Of a DNA stretch of 64,000 nucleotides, positions 50,330 through 60,800 are shown one piece after another; the stretch's first letter is position 1; each line of letters begins with the position of its first letter. Source of the stretch: Rhyacichthys aspro. Lineage: Eukaryota > Chordata > Actinopteri > Gobiiformes > Rhyacichthyidae. Below the pieces are notes generated by a model. That model saw only the letters and a list, made by a program, of their open reading frames with translations. It made no database searches and was not told where the DNA came from. The DNA lies in the NCBI GenBank assembly GCA_036850595.1, contig CM072160.1, positions 12,255,906 to 12,319,905 of the forward strand, read 5' to 3'. Position numbers and translations under genes: made by a program.

Positions 50330-51578
50330 ATGGCTACAACGGAGGCACGACTAAACCACACAATATATATAAACAACCTCAATGAAAAGATAAAGAAAGA
50401 TGGTAAGCCCAAACTCGTGCACTTTTCAGTTTGAAAACATCCTGTATGTGTAGGCCATTTTACATATTGATAAAACAATATTCAATATTCATTTTCAGAG
50501 TTGAAAAAGTCGCTGTACGCAATTTTCTCCCAGTTTGGGCAAATTTTGGATATCTTAGTCGCACGAAACCTGAAGATGAAAGGTCAGGCCTTTGTTATCT
50601 TCAAGGAGGTCAACAGCGCCTCCAATGCTCTCAGATCCATGCAGGGATTTCCGTTTTATGATAAACCAATGGTAGGCCAAACGTGAGCTGTTTTTATTCT
50701 CTTTATAAGTTCTTTTCATGCTGAATCCATCATCTTAATTTGTTGCCTCTGTAGCGAATCCAGTATGCCAAACAGGACTCGGACATCATAGCTAAAATGA
50801 AAGGGACCTATGTAGAACGTGACCGTAAGAAGGAAAAGAAGAAGCCTAAACCAGAAGGAACTGGAGCCAAGAAAGCAGCTGCTTCAGCCATGGTGGCTGG
50901 CGTACCAGCAGCAATGGCTGTAAGTGACATGGCTGTTGCCTGTCTGTTTCTTTTTTCAACATGGTCTTAATACAAGTCTAAAGGTGTTTTATCCCACTGT
51001 ATGTCACAGGGCATGCCTCCAATGAACCAGGCTCCACGCATGATGCATATGCCCGGTCAAGCACCCTACATGCCCCCTCCTGGTATGATGCCTCCACCTG
51101 GGATGGCACCTGGACAAATGCCTCCTGGTGCCATGCCTGGTCAGATGATGCCTGGACAAATGGCACAACAGGTACTGTGTAACTTCAAACAGTGCATTTT
51201 ATTATTTTATTTAATTCTGGATTTGTTCTAATAAAACATTTATTTATGACAGGTGTCGGAAAATCCTCCCAATCACATCCTCTTCCTCACCAACCTGCCT
51301 GAGGAGACAAACGAGCTCATGCTCTCCATGCTTTTCAACCAGTCAGTCTCATTTCTTTATCTCCTTGTTTGATTGTGTGTTTGTCAAGCTGAAACTCACT
51401 GTAATGCTGTACTTTCAGGTTCCCGGGATTCAAGGAGGTTCGTTTGGTCCCAGGTCGCCACGATATTGCTTTCGTAGAGTTTGAGAATGAAGTACAGGCA
51501 GGAGCTGCACGAGAGGCCCTGCAAGGCTTTAAGATCACACAAACCAATGCTATGAAGATCTCATTTGCTAAGAAATAA
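50330..51578 (+). CDS. snrpa: U1 small nuclear ribonucleoprotein A (U1A)
   Basis: Six coding exons: 50330-50402, 50499-50671, 50755-50919, 51010-51171, 51253-51341, 51419-51578. They are phase-consistent and encode 273 aa (human 282). U1A binds stem-loop II of U1 snRNA in the spliceosomal U1 snRNP. RRM1 (about 7-89) carries RNP2 IYINNL (12-17) and RNP1 KGQAFVIF (52-59), with the U1A RNA-binding residues Y13, Q54 and F56. A lysine-rich segment (RDRKKEKKKPKP) and a Met/Pro/Gly-rich linker (PPPGMMPPPGMAPGQM) follow. RRM2 (about 200-273) has ILFLTNLPEET and DIAFVEFE, ending FAKK. The conserved numbering to human in RRM1, and the presence of both RRMs, separates it from the SNRPB2/U2B'' family; the neighbours confirm SNRPA. 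The 3' UTR contains a predicted U1A autoregulatory element. Confidence 0.97.
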
Positions 51579-51719
51579 CCCTCTCGTTACATCTGACACG
51601 TAATCTTTTTTGTTTTGTACATAATTATTTTTTACAATTGTGAATTTTTAGTAAATTCTTTTGAGGAGAACATGTAAGTATACATTCTTGCTTCTTTTTT
51701 TTCTTTTCAATACTGTTTT

Positions 51720-51769
51720 AAAGCATTGCACCCAGAGTCTGGTCTACCAGACATTGTACCTGGAGCTTT
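51720..51769 (+). promoter_or_regulatory. Predicted polyadenylation inhibition element (PIE) in snrpa 3' UTR
   Basis: Two U1A-binding heptamers, ATTGCAC (51725-51731) and ATTGTAC (51753-51759), are arranged in a foldable unit. The lower stem is AAAGC (51720-51724) with GCTTT (51765-51769). The middle stem is CCAG (51732-51735) with CTGG (51760-51763). The upper stem is GTCTGG (51737-51742) with CCAGAC (51747-51752), closing a TCTA loop. Each heptamer is thus an internal loop opposite a single A (51764 and 51736). This is the known layout of the human U1A PIE, where two bound U1A molecules block poly(A) polymerase. The AATAAA lies 29 nt downstream at 51789-51794. The sequence and pairing are seen directly; repression in this species is inferred. 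Confidence 0.85.
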
Positions 51770-51788
51770 TTTCCCTCTTTTAAATATA

Positions 51789-51794
51789 AATAAA
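51789..51794 (+). terminator. snrpa poly(A) signal
   Basis: Canonical AATAAA 211 nt after the snrpa stop codon, followed by a GT/T-rich stretch (TGTGTTGTTTTGG) that fits a downstream cleavage element. It sits just downstream of the predicted PIE, the spacing needed for U1A to inhibit poly(A) addition. Confidence 0.85.
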
Positions 51795-53529
51795 CCGTTT
51801 TCATAATGTGTTGTTTTGGTTTATTTTTGCCTACTGGTAGTTGTGTCTCAGGCTTAGTCGAATATATGTGGAATGGATGCCTAATGTTTAAATATTAGGT
51901 GGGAGCAAGGTATCATTTAGGCGTGCTTCACCACCAAATTCAATGCAAAAAAGCCCTGCAATTGGTGAATTAAATCACCAAGTGCCACAGCCCTGAGTCA
52001 AAAACCATAAACTGGGTGGTTAACTAAACAGTTTGATAGATAGTTTGATTTTAAGTGGAATGGTAAAAAGCCTAATTAGGCGATGTCATAACTTTTTTTC
52101 CCAAAATTGTGTCAATTTGCGATATATTTTCTTCGTCATGGTGGTTTCACCATGAGTTGAAGTTCAACAGTTTACATATTTCTGTGGACTGTGAAATGTA
52201 CATTCAACTTAATATCGTCCTTAATTACCAATTAGTAAATATCAAGAGTATTTATGGCAGTGCATTCTCCTAACGCCCCAGTGTTTCCATACAGTAGTAA
52301 TTAAAGCCCCACTAGTACTACCATCTCTCCACTCAAAGGCTGAATTCATGAGGGTAGGGTGGAGGGATGTGTGAATTAGGCCTGAAAAGCTTAATTTAGA
52401 CGTGCACCATCTGAACCCATCTGTGCCCGACGCACACTGGGCCTCCCTGTTGTAGACTTAAACTGTGCCCCGCGTAATTGTCTTTAGGTCGGCTCAGCAG
52501 TGTTCACAGAAATGCACATTCTTTTGCCGTTTCCCAAGCCTTTCCACACTCCCTTATTTTGCCTTGAGAAAGAGCTGACCTTAGCCACCAGGGCGCCGTG
52601 TGTGTGTGAGTGGAAGTGGCATGCTCTTGGCACCATGCCTAGTGCCTTCCCATTCACTAACACGCTGATCTTTTAATTGCAGAGAATGAAAAGCAGCAAA
52701 TGCAAAGTCACAGGTTTAGGTGCAGGAGCAAGTTTTCTTCTTCTCCTTTAGATTGTCGATTTTTGATTCGGGATTGGACTGGTGTGTCTGGGAAATGTCT
52801 ATGTAGGGGTAAGGCATGTAGCTTGTAGTCTATGTTATTTGACCTTTCAGGCAAGATAAGAAAGACAAGTGACCATTAGATGGCGCCAAATGCACAAGTC
52901 TCAAGACATTTAGGCGCCAACATCAAGCATCTATTAGTGTCTGTTCTAACTTTTCTTCAGGTAGGTTCTTCTTGGTACATGTCAGTATGGTCTAATGTAT
53001 GCCTGGGGTTTCCTGTGGCTGGTTGTAATTCAGCTCATGTCTGAAGGTCACCGCTCTCTGATCTATGCAAATGAACTGTATGCTCCTCAAGAGCCCTCTG
53101 TTCTGCTCCGGGGTCAGCGCGCAGTGCCAGGCCGCGGAAACACCAGCGGTTGTCAGGGAAGCTCTTGAGCAACAAGTCTGTGATAGACCTTAAGAAGAGG
53201 AGGAGGAGGGAGCCGGTACAGAATCTCATTAGATTTGCTGCGATAAAGACGGTACATTGTGTGGAGTTCTGTGGCCAAACAAAAAGTGAAGTTAAACTTT
53301 GGAAAATATGCCGTGTAGCCTTGTGCCATGGTTTAAGAGATGCTGAAACAGGCAACAGGTCATTTTTATATGTATCTTCAATCATGGACATGTGCGCACA
53401 GAGTAGACCAGACATGTCCAATGTCAGGCCCAGGGGCCAATCACAGCACGAGGTAAGATTTCACACAGCCCTCAGCTTCAGTGATAACATTTATTGTTTA
53501 TGGCCCCAACAGCAACAGCTTTATACAAA

Positions 53530-53820
53530 CAGGTTAAATACAGCCTGTTCAAACCCTTTCAAATCCATGTAAAACTTGTTGAGAAATGAAAATGAAAAAG
53601 CCTGTTTAATCAATGTAAAACCTCTGTAAAACCTTTTCAAATCAAATAACCAGTTTAAATCTGACCAAAACCTCTTCAGAAATGCCTAAAACCTGTTCAA
53701 ACCCATGTAAAACCTGCAAAAATGACTAAAAACTAAAAACAATCTGATTACATCTGTTCAAAGCCAACTAAAATCTATTCAAATTAATCTAAAACCAGTT
53801 CAAAAATAGAAATAAGAATA
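53530..53820. repeat. Degenerate short-period repeat tract
   Basis: Variants of the phrase TAAAACCTGTTCAAA recur many times with irregular spacing of roughly 15-30 bp. Copies include AAACCTCTGTAAAACC, AAACCTGTTCAAACCC and AAACCAGTTCAAAAA. The flanks (about 53410-53440 and 53840-53880) carry CAGGCCCAGGGGCCAA and GGCCCTCTTTGGG, phrases often seen in old hAT-type repeats of fish. No intact terminal inverted repeats or target-site duplication could be found, so mobile origin is only a suggestion. Confidence 0.45.
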
Positions 53821-54810
53821 AAATCAGAAGAGAAATTCGGGCCATGGAAATGTTCCTCTCTTCAAATGTGGCCCTCTTTGGGTCTCATAATTGCACTTTC
53901 CATAAGAGCTCTGTTTAACCAGTCGATATGCTTCTATCCATATTTCAAATTGGCAACTTAGACTATTTTCTGACTGCTCACTTCTCGATGCCTATTTTGA
54001 AGGCTTGAGCAGCTTATTTTTGCAGGGACCACCCGAGCGTGAGGTAAACGGTGAAAAGCAGTTAATTGGCGCGGCGGAGCTTTGATGCTGGGGACAAGAG
54101 GGGACTGAAACTGGAGTTGTCACTGATGCGCAACGGAGGTATAGACGAGAGGAGAAACAGAAAACTGGGAGTGAAGGGAAGTGGGACGCGAGAGGCAGCA
54201 GTGTAACGCCAATCCAAGACAGGAGTTGATCAAATAAAAGAGAGTTGGAGCCATTTGGACAAGAGAGAGACGGATATTCCCTGCCTCAGGACACACCCTC
54301 CGCTCTCTCACTCTCTCATTGTTTCCCACAGTGACTCTTTGGCCGCTAGGCTTCGTATCGGATTGACAAATGACGGGGCACCGCTCGGATGAGAGGAAAG
54401 TGGAGTGAAATCATTCTGCTGCTGGACACAACTTTGAAAAGAAAACAGAAGAAGAAGTATTCGGCTTTTTTTTTTCTTCCTTTCGTTCGCGCGTTTTAAC
54501 CTTTATGACTTGAAGAGAGAGTTGCGCCTGTTAATTGGGATGAGAGTTCAAGTGAAGTGAGCCGCCAGATTGGACCTTTAAAGCTTCTTAGGGCAGGTGG
54601 TGGGAGGAATCGCCTAGAGCACGACGCAGGGCGAGCGGAGCGTTTGTTTACGCTCCAAGTGGTACAGGGAGGACACGGCGGTAACGCGTCGCCGGGTAAA
54701 AGTCCAGCTCCAGACCATGGTTCTCCTGAAGGGGACGCGATGAAGTGGAGTTAAGAACGGACGGGGAGGACTGCGGGCACTCGGGAGGAGCGCGCTACTT
54801 TGACGCAAGG

Positions 54811-57800
54811 ATGGAGACTGTCGGAGCGCGTGGGAGAACTCGAGCTTATTCAGGGAGCAGGACCTTAAGAATCGCCGAAGAGCCCGCGATGAGGAGCGTG
54901 GGACACAGAGGACATCTCCACCTGCAGCGGACTGTGATGTTCCTGGTTGCGCTCACGATACAGCCGCAGGTAAGCCACCGATTAAGGTCTATTCCTGGAC
55001 TGCACTTAAAGCTCCCACGCTGACTTTTGACTGTGCCTTATTTCTTTAGCACAGCTGCGTGTCAACAGACGGTAATGGACTGCCTTTAGTCCTTTGTGTT
55101 GTCCTCATTCCTGGGCTCAGCTCCTGCATGGCGCTGTGCCCACCTGTTGTTTCAGCCCCTCCGGTGACTATTATCCCACTAGACAACTCCACTCCAGCAA
55201 CCTCATAGCTGCATGGAAATATCACAATAAATAAAGCATACGGCAGTTTTATTACAGCATTACAATAAACTGAGCCAAATCATCCATTTATTGGTACTGC
55301 ATCCTTTAAATGTCTTTTTTATCACAGCCATCTCTCTTTTTCTGTGCCCTCTGAGCTGCCAGGCGTTCTGTTGTGCGTGGCAGGGCCCAGCAGGAATAGT
55401 CTGAGTTCAAATTTGCTTATGGACATGTTTTGGTATTTTCTTCCTTAAAAACTCAAGGCATCTGCATCAAGGGTGTGTGTGGAGCCCAGGGGCCACAGCA
55501 GAATCATCTCTGGGGCGTGTGAATGTTGAACAGGGCTCTCTGCAAGCCCCTCACAGCTGAAGAACAACACACTCCACTCCCTCTATTCTCTGGCCGCAAC
55601 GCACTGTGAAGCACACACGCTGCATGGTCACCGTTTAATGCAGCAGGGAGGACACCATGGTCGTCGGGAGATAGACAGGAGGAGAATAGTGCCTTTCATG
55701 AGCCACTGCTGTAATGGACGATTTATGTCAAAAAGCGCTCTCCACGACAACGCCGCACAGAGATGTAATTGTCAGCTGTGTTGTGCATAATTGGGCTTAT
55801 TTGATAACCAGTCTTGATTAAGAATTAACATAAAACATAATCAACAACTCTAGTCACTGTCTTTGTAAATGACAGCATTATTCTCTTTTTACTCCTTACA
55901 CTTTTGGTCTATGTGATGTTGCTTTAATCAAAAGGGGAGTGGTTCTGTTTCCTCCTGAGTTTGGAGGGTAAATCTCTGGTGCAGAGCCTATCTGGACTTG
56001 AGTGGTCCCTGTTGTATGTGTGTGAGTGTGTGTGTGTGTGTGTCTGGTCAGTGTGAGCGCTGAAACGCTGGTATGTAGGGAATGGCTTGGGCACACAGCG
56101 CAGTAGAGGAAGAAAGGACTATGTGGAGTGATGAGCGCCACTGTATCTCCATAAGCCTTTTGATGTGGAGTGGGACTTCGCCCTCCCCCCTTCATCCCCT
56201 GACCCTTCTACACTCACCACCCCCTCACCCCCTCGGCTCTGGGACAGGGGCAGGAGAGGGGCATCCAGCCACAATGGGGCCTGACTCACGTTGGGGAGCT
56301 TTTAATCTGTCACATTGTCTCCTTTTTTATATAAGCTCTATCATAACTGTTTATTGTGCAAGAAAAATCCCCAGATTCATTCAGCAGATTTTACAAAGCT
56401 ATATTTTGGTGTTTGCTTTTGTGGGGTGAAGCCAAAGCCATTGTTTGCTGCCTGACAGTGACATACAGACAGACTGGAGCGCACACACCTGACCCCGGTG
56501 CTCCGAGACTCTCAGGGGGGCTTGTTAACTCAGGAGTGTGCCCGTCCCCTCCACCCATCTTTAAACGCAGAGGGAGGCAGAGAGGAGACAGGGAAGCTGA
56601 TGAAAAAGGATAACTGTCTGTGACAATGCAGAGTAGAACCGATAGGCAGGGGAGGAAAAATGACAGGAGCAGTAGCAGGAAATAAAAGAGGTGAAGCAGG
56701 AACGAGGCAGGAGTAAGTTCCCAGTGTCGCCGTCCCCTGGGAAGAAAAATAAGAAGGGAGTGGTGGTGGTGGTGGCACATAGAGTGGGAGGACAAAAAGA
56801 ATGGATACGAGGAAATAAAAAGAAAAGGTGCCTATAGGATGCACAGATAAATGTTATACTGTAAGGATTATATATATATGTCACTGGTTGTATCTTTCTT
56901 TTTGTTGGAGGTCAGAGAGTAGTGTGGCAATCTAAGTAGCACATTGTACAGTGAAACCAGGCGCTCCATCACAAAATACTTTTTTACATTGTTGCATTGT
57001 GAACCACATACTTTCATAGTCTGTGTTTTATGAAGAACCAGACAAAAGACTTTCAGGACTGTGTTACTTTTGCATCTCACAGCAAGACGTTTTAGGTTAA
57101 ATGCATCTTTTCAATGTGTCTGCATGAGGACAATGAAATGTATATGGGACACAGGTTAATAAGTAACTCTATATGCACTAAATTGCAAAAAAATTGGTTT
57201 GAGTGGAAGTAACTGCCTGAACTATTGACCTTTGCCTGGGGGAACCCAACAGGAAACTTATCATGTTTTCTATGGTTTGATTTGTCACAATAATGAAATA
57301 AGTGCATTTGTTTCTGTGACTGGGATTTTCTTCATTTCCAGTCAAACAATGATATAATGTAAAAAAAAAACCAACTCACATAATTCATGTTTTAGGAAAT
57401 CCCTAACTACTTCCAGGATTTCACTGGTGGCTGCTATGCTGTGGTTACAAAGAAACTGCTATATAGTATGTAAAAATGACATAATAATGGCATCTTTTCT
57501 CTCTTTTGTTTGTATTCAGGCCGTTTTGGCAGTGGGAATGTTCGAGCTTCAGATCCGACACTTCCAAAACCCACATGGACTGCTGCAGAACGGGGTCTGC
57601 TGTGACCTCCAGGCCAATGGGGGCCAGCGGTGCTCTGCCAGGGACCAATGTGACACTTACTTCCAAGCTTGTCTAAAGGAGTACCAAGCCCGGGTGGTCC
57701 CAACTGGGCCCTGTACATTTGGGACAGGCAGCACCGGAGTCCTGGGCGGGAACTCCCATTCGATCCGCCACCAAAGCCACAACGGAGGAGAGGATAGCAC

Positions 57801-57840
57801 TAATGGACACATTGTAATTCCCTTCAAATACGCCTGGCCT
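54811..57840 (+). CDS. jag2: Jagged-family Notch ligand, 5' exons only (jag2-like), partial
   Basis: Two coding exons are in the window, 54811-54969 and 57520-57840, joined in phase 0; the rest of the gene lies beyond the right edge. Jagged proteins are single-pass ligands that activate Notch on neighbouring cells. Exon 1 encodes the signal peptide: the ATG at 54889 (MRSVGHRG...VMFLVALTI) gives a leader of normal length, while the upstream in-frame ATG at 54811 would add 26 residues. Exon 2 encodes the MNNL (N-terminal C2-like) domain with MFELQIRHFQNPHG, NGVCCDL, CDTYFQACLKEYQARV, PTGPCTFGTGSTGVLGGNS and IVIPFKYAWP. It ends at the same AWP boundary as the mammalian exon. CLKEYQA-V-PTGPC and VLGGNS favour JAG2 over JAG1. 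The DSL and EGF repeats are not in the window. Confidence 0.85.
54970..57519 (+). other. Intron 1 of the Jagged-like gene
   Basis: A 2.55-kb intron with a consensus donor (GTAAGC) and acceptor (TATTCAG). It includes a (TG)-rich stretch at about 56015-56043 and a purine-rich segment near 56560-56830. Open minus-strand frames over the purine-rich part are low-complexity Ser/Phe/Pro artefacts. No gene is supported. Confidence 0.6.
56015..56043. repeat. (TG)n microsatellite, interrupted
   Basis: A TG dinucleotide run with one interruption (GTGAGTG) in intron 1 of the Jagged-like gene, read directly from the sequence. Confidence 0.85.
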
Positions 57841-60800
57841 GTGAGTATAGGGGCCGAGTGGGTTATCACTGCAGTTACCTTGGGAACCAGCTAAGCTTCA
57901 AGTAAAACAATACACTCCAGCTGAGCGTAGCATGGAATAACAATGACACTCAGGAGCACATGGTTTACATCCTTTTTATAGTCAAAAACTGGATATTTTT
58001 GTGCTTTTATTGTGTAGTTAATTTTTCACAATCATATCACAATGGCATTTCAGTGATAATGACAAATATTATATCTCATCCAAGTTAGATTATGATTATA
58101 TAACATACACATTATCTTTGTAGCTACTGTCTCTCCTCATTGCAACTTTGTTTTGTTCTTTTCTTGTTCCTCTTCTTTCCACTCTCCGCTTCACAAATGT
58201 AGTAGATGGTACAGTCCACGTGCCCACCTGTTTTTATTTGCTGTGGTTCGCCTCTCTTCAGGGTGTATTGAACCATCTGTGGTTCGTCTAATGTCAAACC
58301 ATCCTGTGGTCTCTCTAAAAAGCAGACCAATTACTTTTGCCATTATGACAAGAGTAGGCGAGTGTTGAAAGCATGAAATATTGATTATACTCTACAATCT
58401 ACGCTTTTTCCTACAATCTCCCATCAGCCTCTTTCCTGTTGTTTTTGTGTGATCAAATGTGATTTGTTCGCTCTTAAATTGGTCAGCAAAGTGTCAAGCT
58501 TCAGTGGCAATATGGCAAAGCTTTACTATATTCTGTCCATTTTCCAAATCCATCCATCAGTCTGTCAGTCTGCACCATTACGAACCATTAGTCAAGTCTT
58601 AAATTCTTTTCACAAATTGATGTTTGTGAGTCAATAGACACTGAGCCCCGTAGACTATAATTCCGTCAAAATGACTTGGCTAGGACAAGTCACATTTTCT
58701 GGGGATCTGATTTTCTCTTTGACAAAAACATGCTCTGAAGTTTACACTGGGCTTCCCGCATGGTTTACTTTGTTTTCATTATAAAAGTATTACAGATATG
58801 GCAACAGTAAGGCCTTGTGGCTTAAATTCTAATTTTATTCAGTTGTAATAATATTTGTAATATCTCACAAAGTAATTTGGGATCTAGCTTTGTGCCTTTT
58901 TACCCAGATATGCTGCACTCCCTACAGCTCTTCTGTGTTGGCACTGACCCCTATGGACGCTCAAAGCACAAAATGGCTCCACTCATGCACCAACACATAG
59001 ACGTTACACTGGCTTAGGTTTCTTTTTGATTAGTATCATCCTATTTACCTGTGAGACTCAGTGGCCCAGAGCCAATTATCCTTCCTTATCTTTGTACTGT
59101 TTGCCTTTGTGTGTGCACTGTATGGATACACACTTTCTTCACACTTTTCCTCTCTGCGGAGGTGTGTGTGTGCCATGTGTGCGAGTGTGAGAAAGTTTCT
59201 TGTGTCAGAAAGCCTACCAGGATCAGTTACAGGGCCGGGCTGTGGGGCCGGCTCGGGCTTGGGCTGCGGGGGGGACACAGAGAGAGAGGTGTGGCCTCAC
59301 TGCTACCTCGGCTCAAAGACCTGCTTTATGTTGGGGCAGGAGAGTGATCCCACTGCCCCAGGTGAGGGGATGAACAGGTGAGTGTAGTCATTATGGGGAA
59401 AGGTGAGCTCTCTCTGTCCCATGGCCTCCTTATTTGTTTAGCGTCTCTTTCAACATATTTCTCTTCTGGGAAATGTGCACAAGTTACAGCTATTTACACT
59501 TGGATGTGCACAAGTTAATGCATGTTGAAGTCAGAGCACAAGAAATGCACCAAACAGCCTGAGTTGTGTTTGAGGCCTTGTTAGAAGACATAAATAATCC
59601 ACCATTTACTTACGTTTTGTGTTATAACCAACCTCCTTAAAATGCTAAACCTTCCCCCATTTTTAAGTGCCTTAATGTGAATCTATTGATTGACCTTTTG
59701 ACAAGAACACTATTTGCAAGATTGTATGCCTTGGGGGACCACTTTTTCAGCTTTACAAAGTGCTAAATCGTTGTGATGCCCCAGATCCATCCCATGATTT
59801 GAATCTTTAACCTAAATGACAACCGGATATCTACTGTTGTCTTGTTTGTGCTGTGTCATGTTAAAAACACATTTTCTTCCCTTTCTTGTTCACCATTTGT
59901 AGTCTTAGGCTTCATTTCGACCTCTGCATTAAATCACAGACACACAGCGGTCAGGGATGGTTAGCTTTGGCGCCTCTGTGGAGAGTGGGGAGGTTCAAAG
60001 GCTTTGACAACTATGATGTGTCATGTCTTAAAATCCCTGGTGGTTTCACACTTGGATCTTTTTGGATGACAAAACAGACTGATGCCAACTAAGTGGTGTC
60101 TTTATTAAGAATTAAATGATGGAATAGGTTAGAGAATGGTGTATAGGTAAGAATGTGGCAGGTGGCGAGACATATTACTCATAGATATGTGTGGATTTTA
60201 GGTTTAAACCATTCAGAAAACTGAGCCTGATGTTCCTGAACCTCTCTTAAGGGCTTATTCCTTGGATGTTAAAAGGCTTTTGACAAATGGCAGAGTTAGA
60301 GGGGCTATAGAAATATTGTTGACCTGAAGAAACAGGCCTGACACCCCAACCATTCATAATCCTCATGTTATATGTTAAAACTCAATTGTGGTGAGGTTTA
60401 CTGCCAGGGGCCTGAAACAGCGGCTCGTGGGAAAGACTTCATTCATCTACTCGTACCCACACACACACACACACACACACTTTATGTTCTTAGATCTCCC
60501 ATGTCAAAGATTTGAAACGCATTTATGTAGAGATTTTCAGAACTAGATTAGTAACATTTATGACACATCATTTTGGGTTGTGTTATATTCAGATAAGTCT
60601 CTATATTTCACAACCTTGGTACACCAAAAGCCAAATGAAAACAGAGGAGAGGTTCTACCAGGCCTGTATGTGAACAAAGCACAGCAGCACAAAGCACGAA
60701 GGTCTCCAGAGGTCTCATTCAGCATGCAAAGTTTGGCCGTCATGCAAATCTTTGGAAGTATACAGAATGAGCCGACCTTCCTTCTTGCTCCATCAGTTGC

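Larger units (their letters stand above)
51579..54810. other. Intergenic region snrpa to Jagged-like gene
   Basis: After the snrpa 3' UTR (to about 51815) comes sequence with no supported gene. Two CTCF-like motifs in the same orientation are at 52585-52597 and 52873-52887. A degenerate, AT-rich, direct-repeat tract spans about 53530-53820. From about 54000 the sequence becomes GC-richer and leads into the long 5' UTR and promoter of the Jagged-like gene. A T-run at 54470-54477 is followed by CG-containing sequence typical of a CpG-rich promoter. Confidence 0.5.

Noticed and set aside
56391..56884. Overlapping minus-strand frames of about 100-134 codons
   Set aside because: They are low-complexity Ser/Phe/Pro translations of a purine-rich tract in the Jagged-like intron, open in several frames at once.
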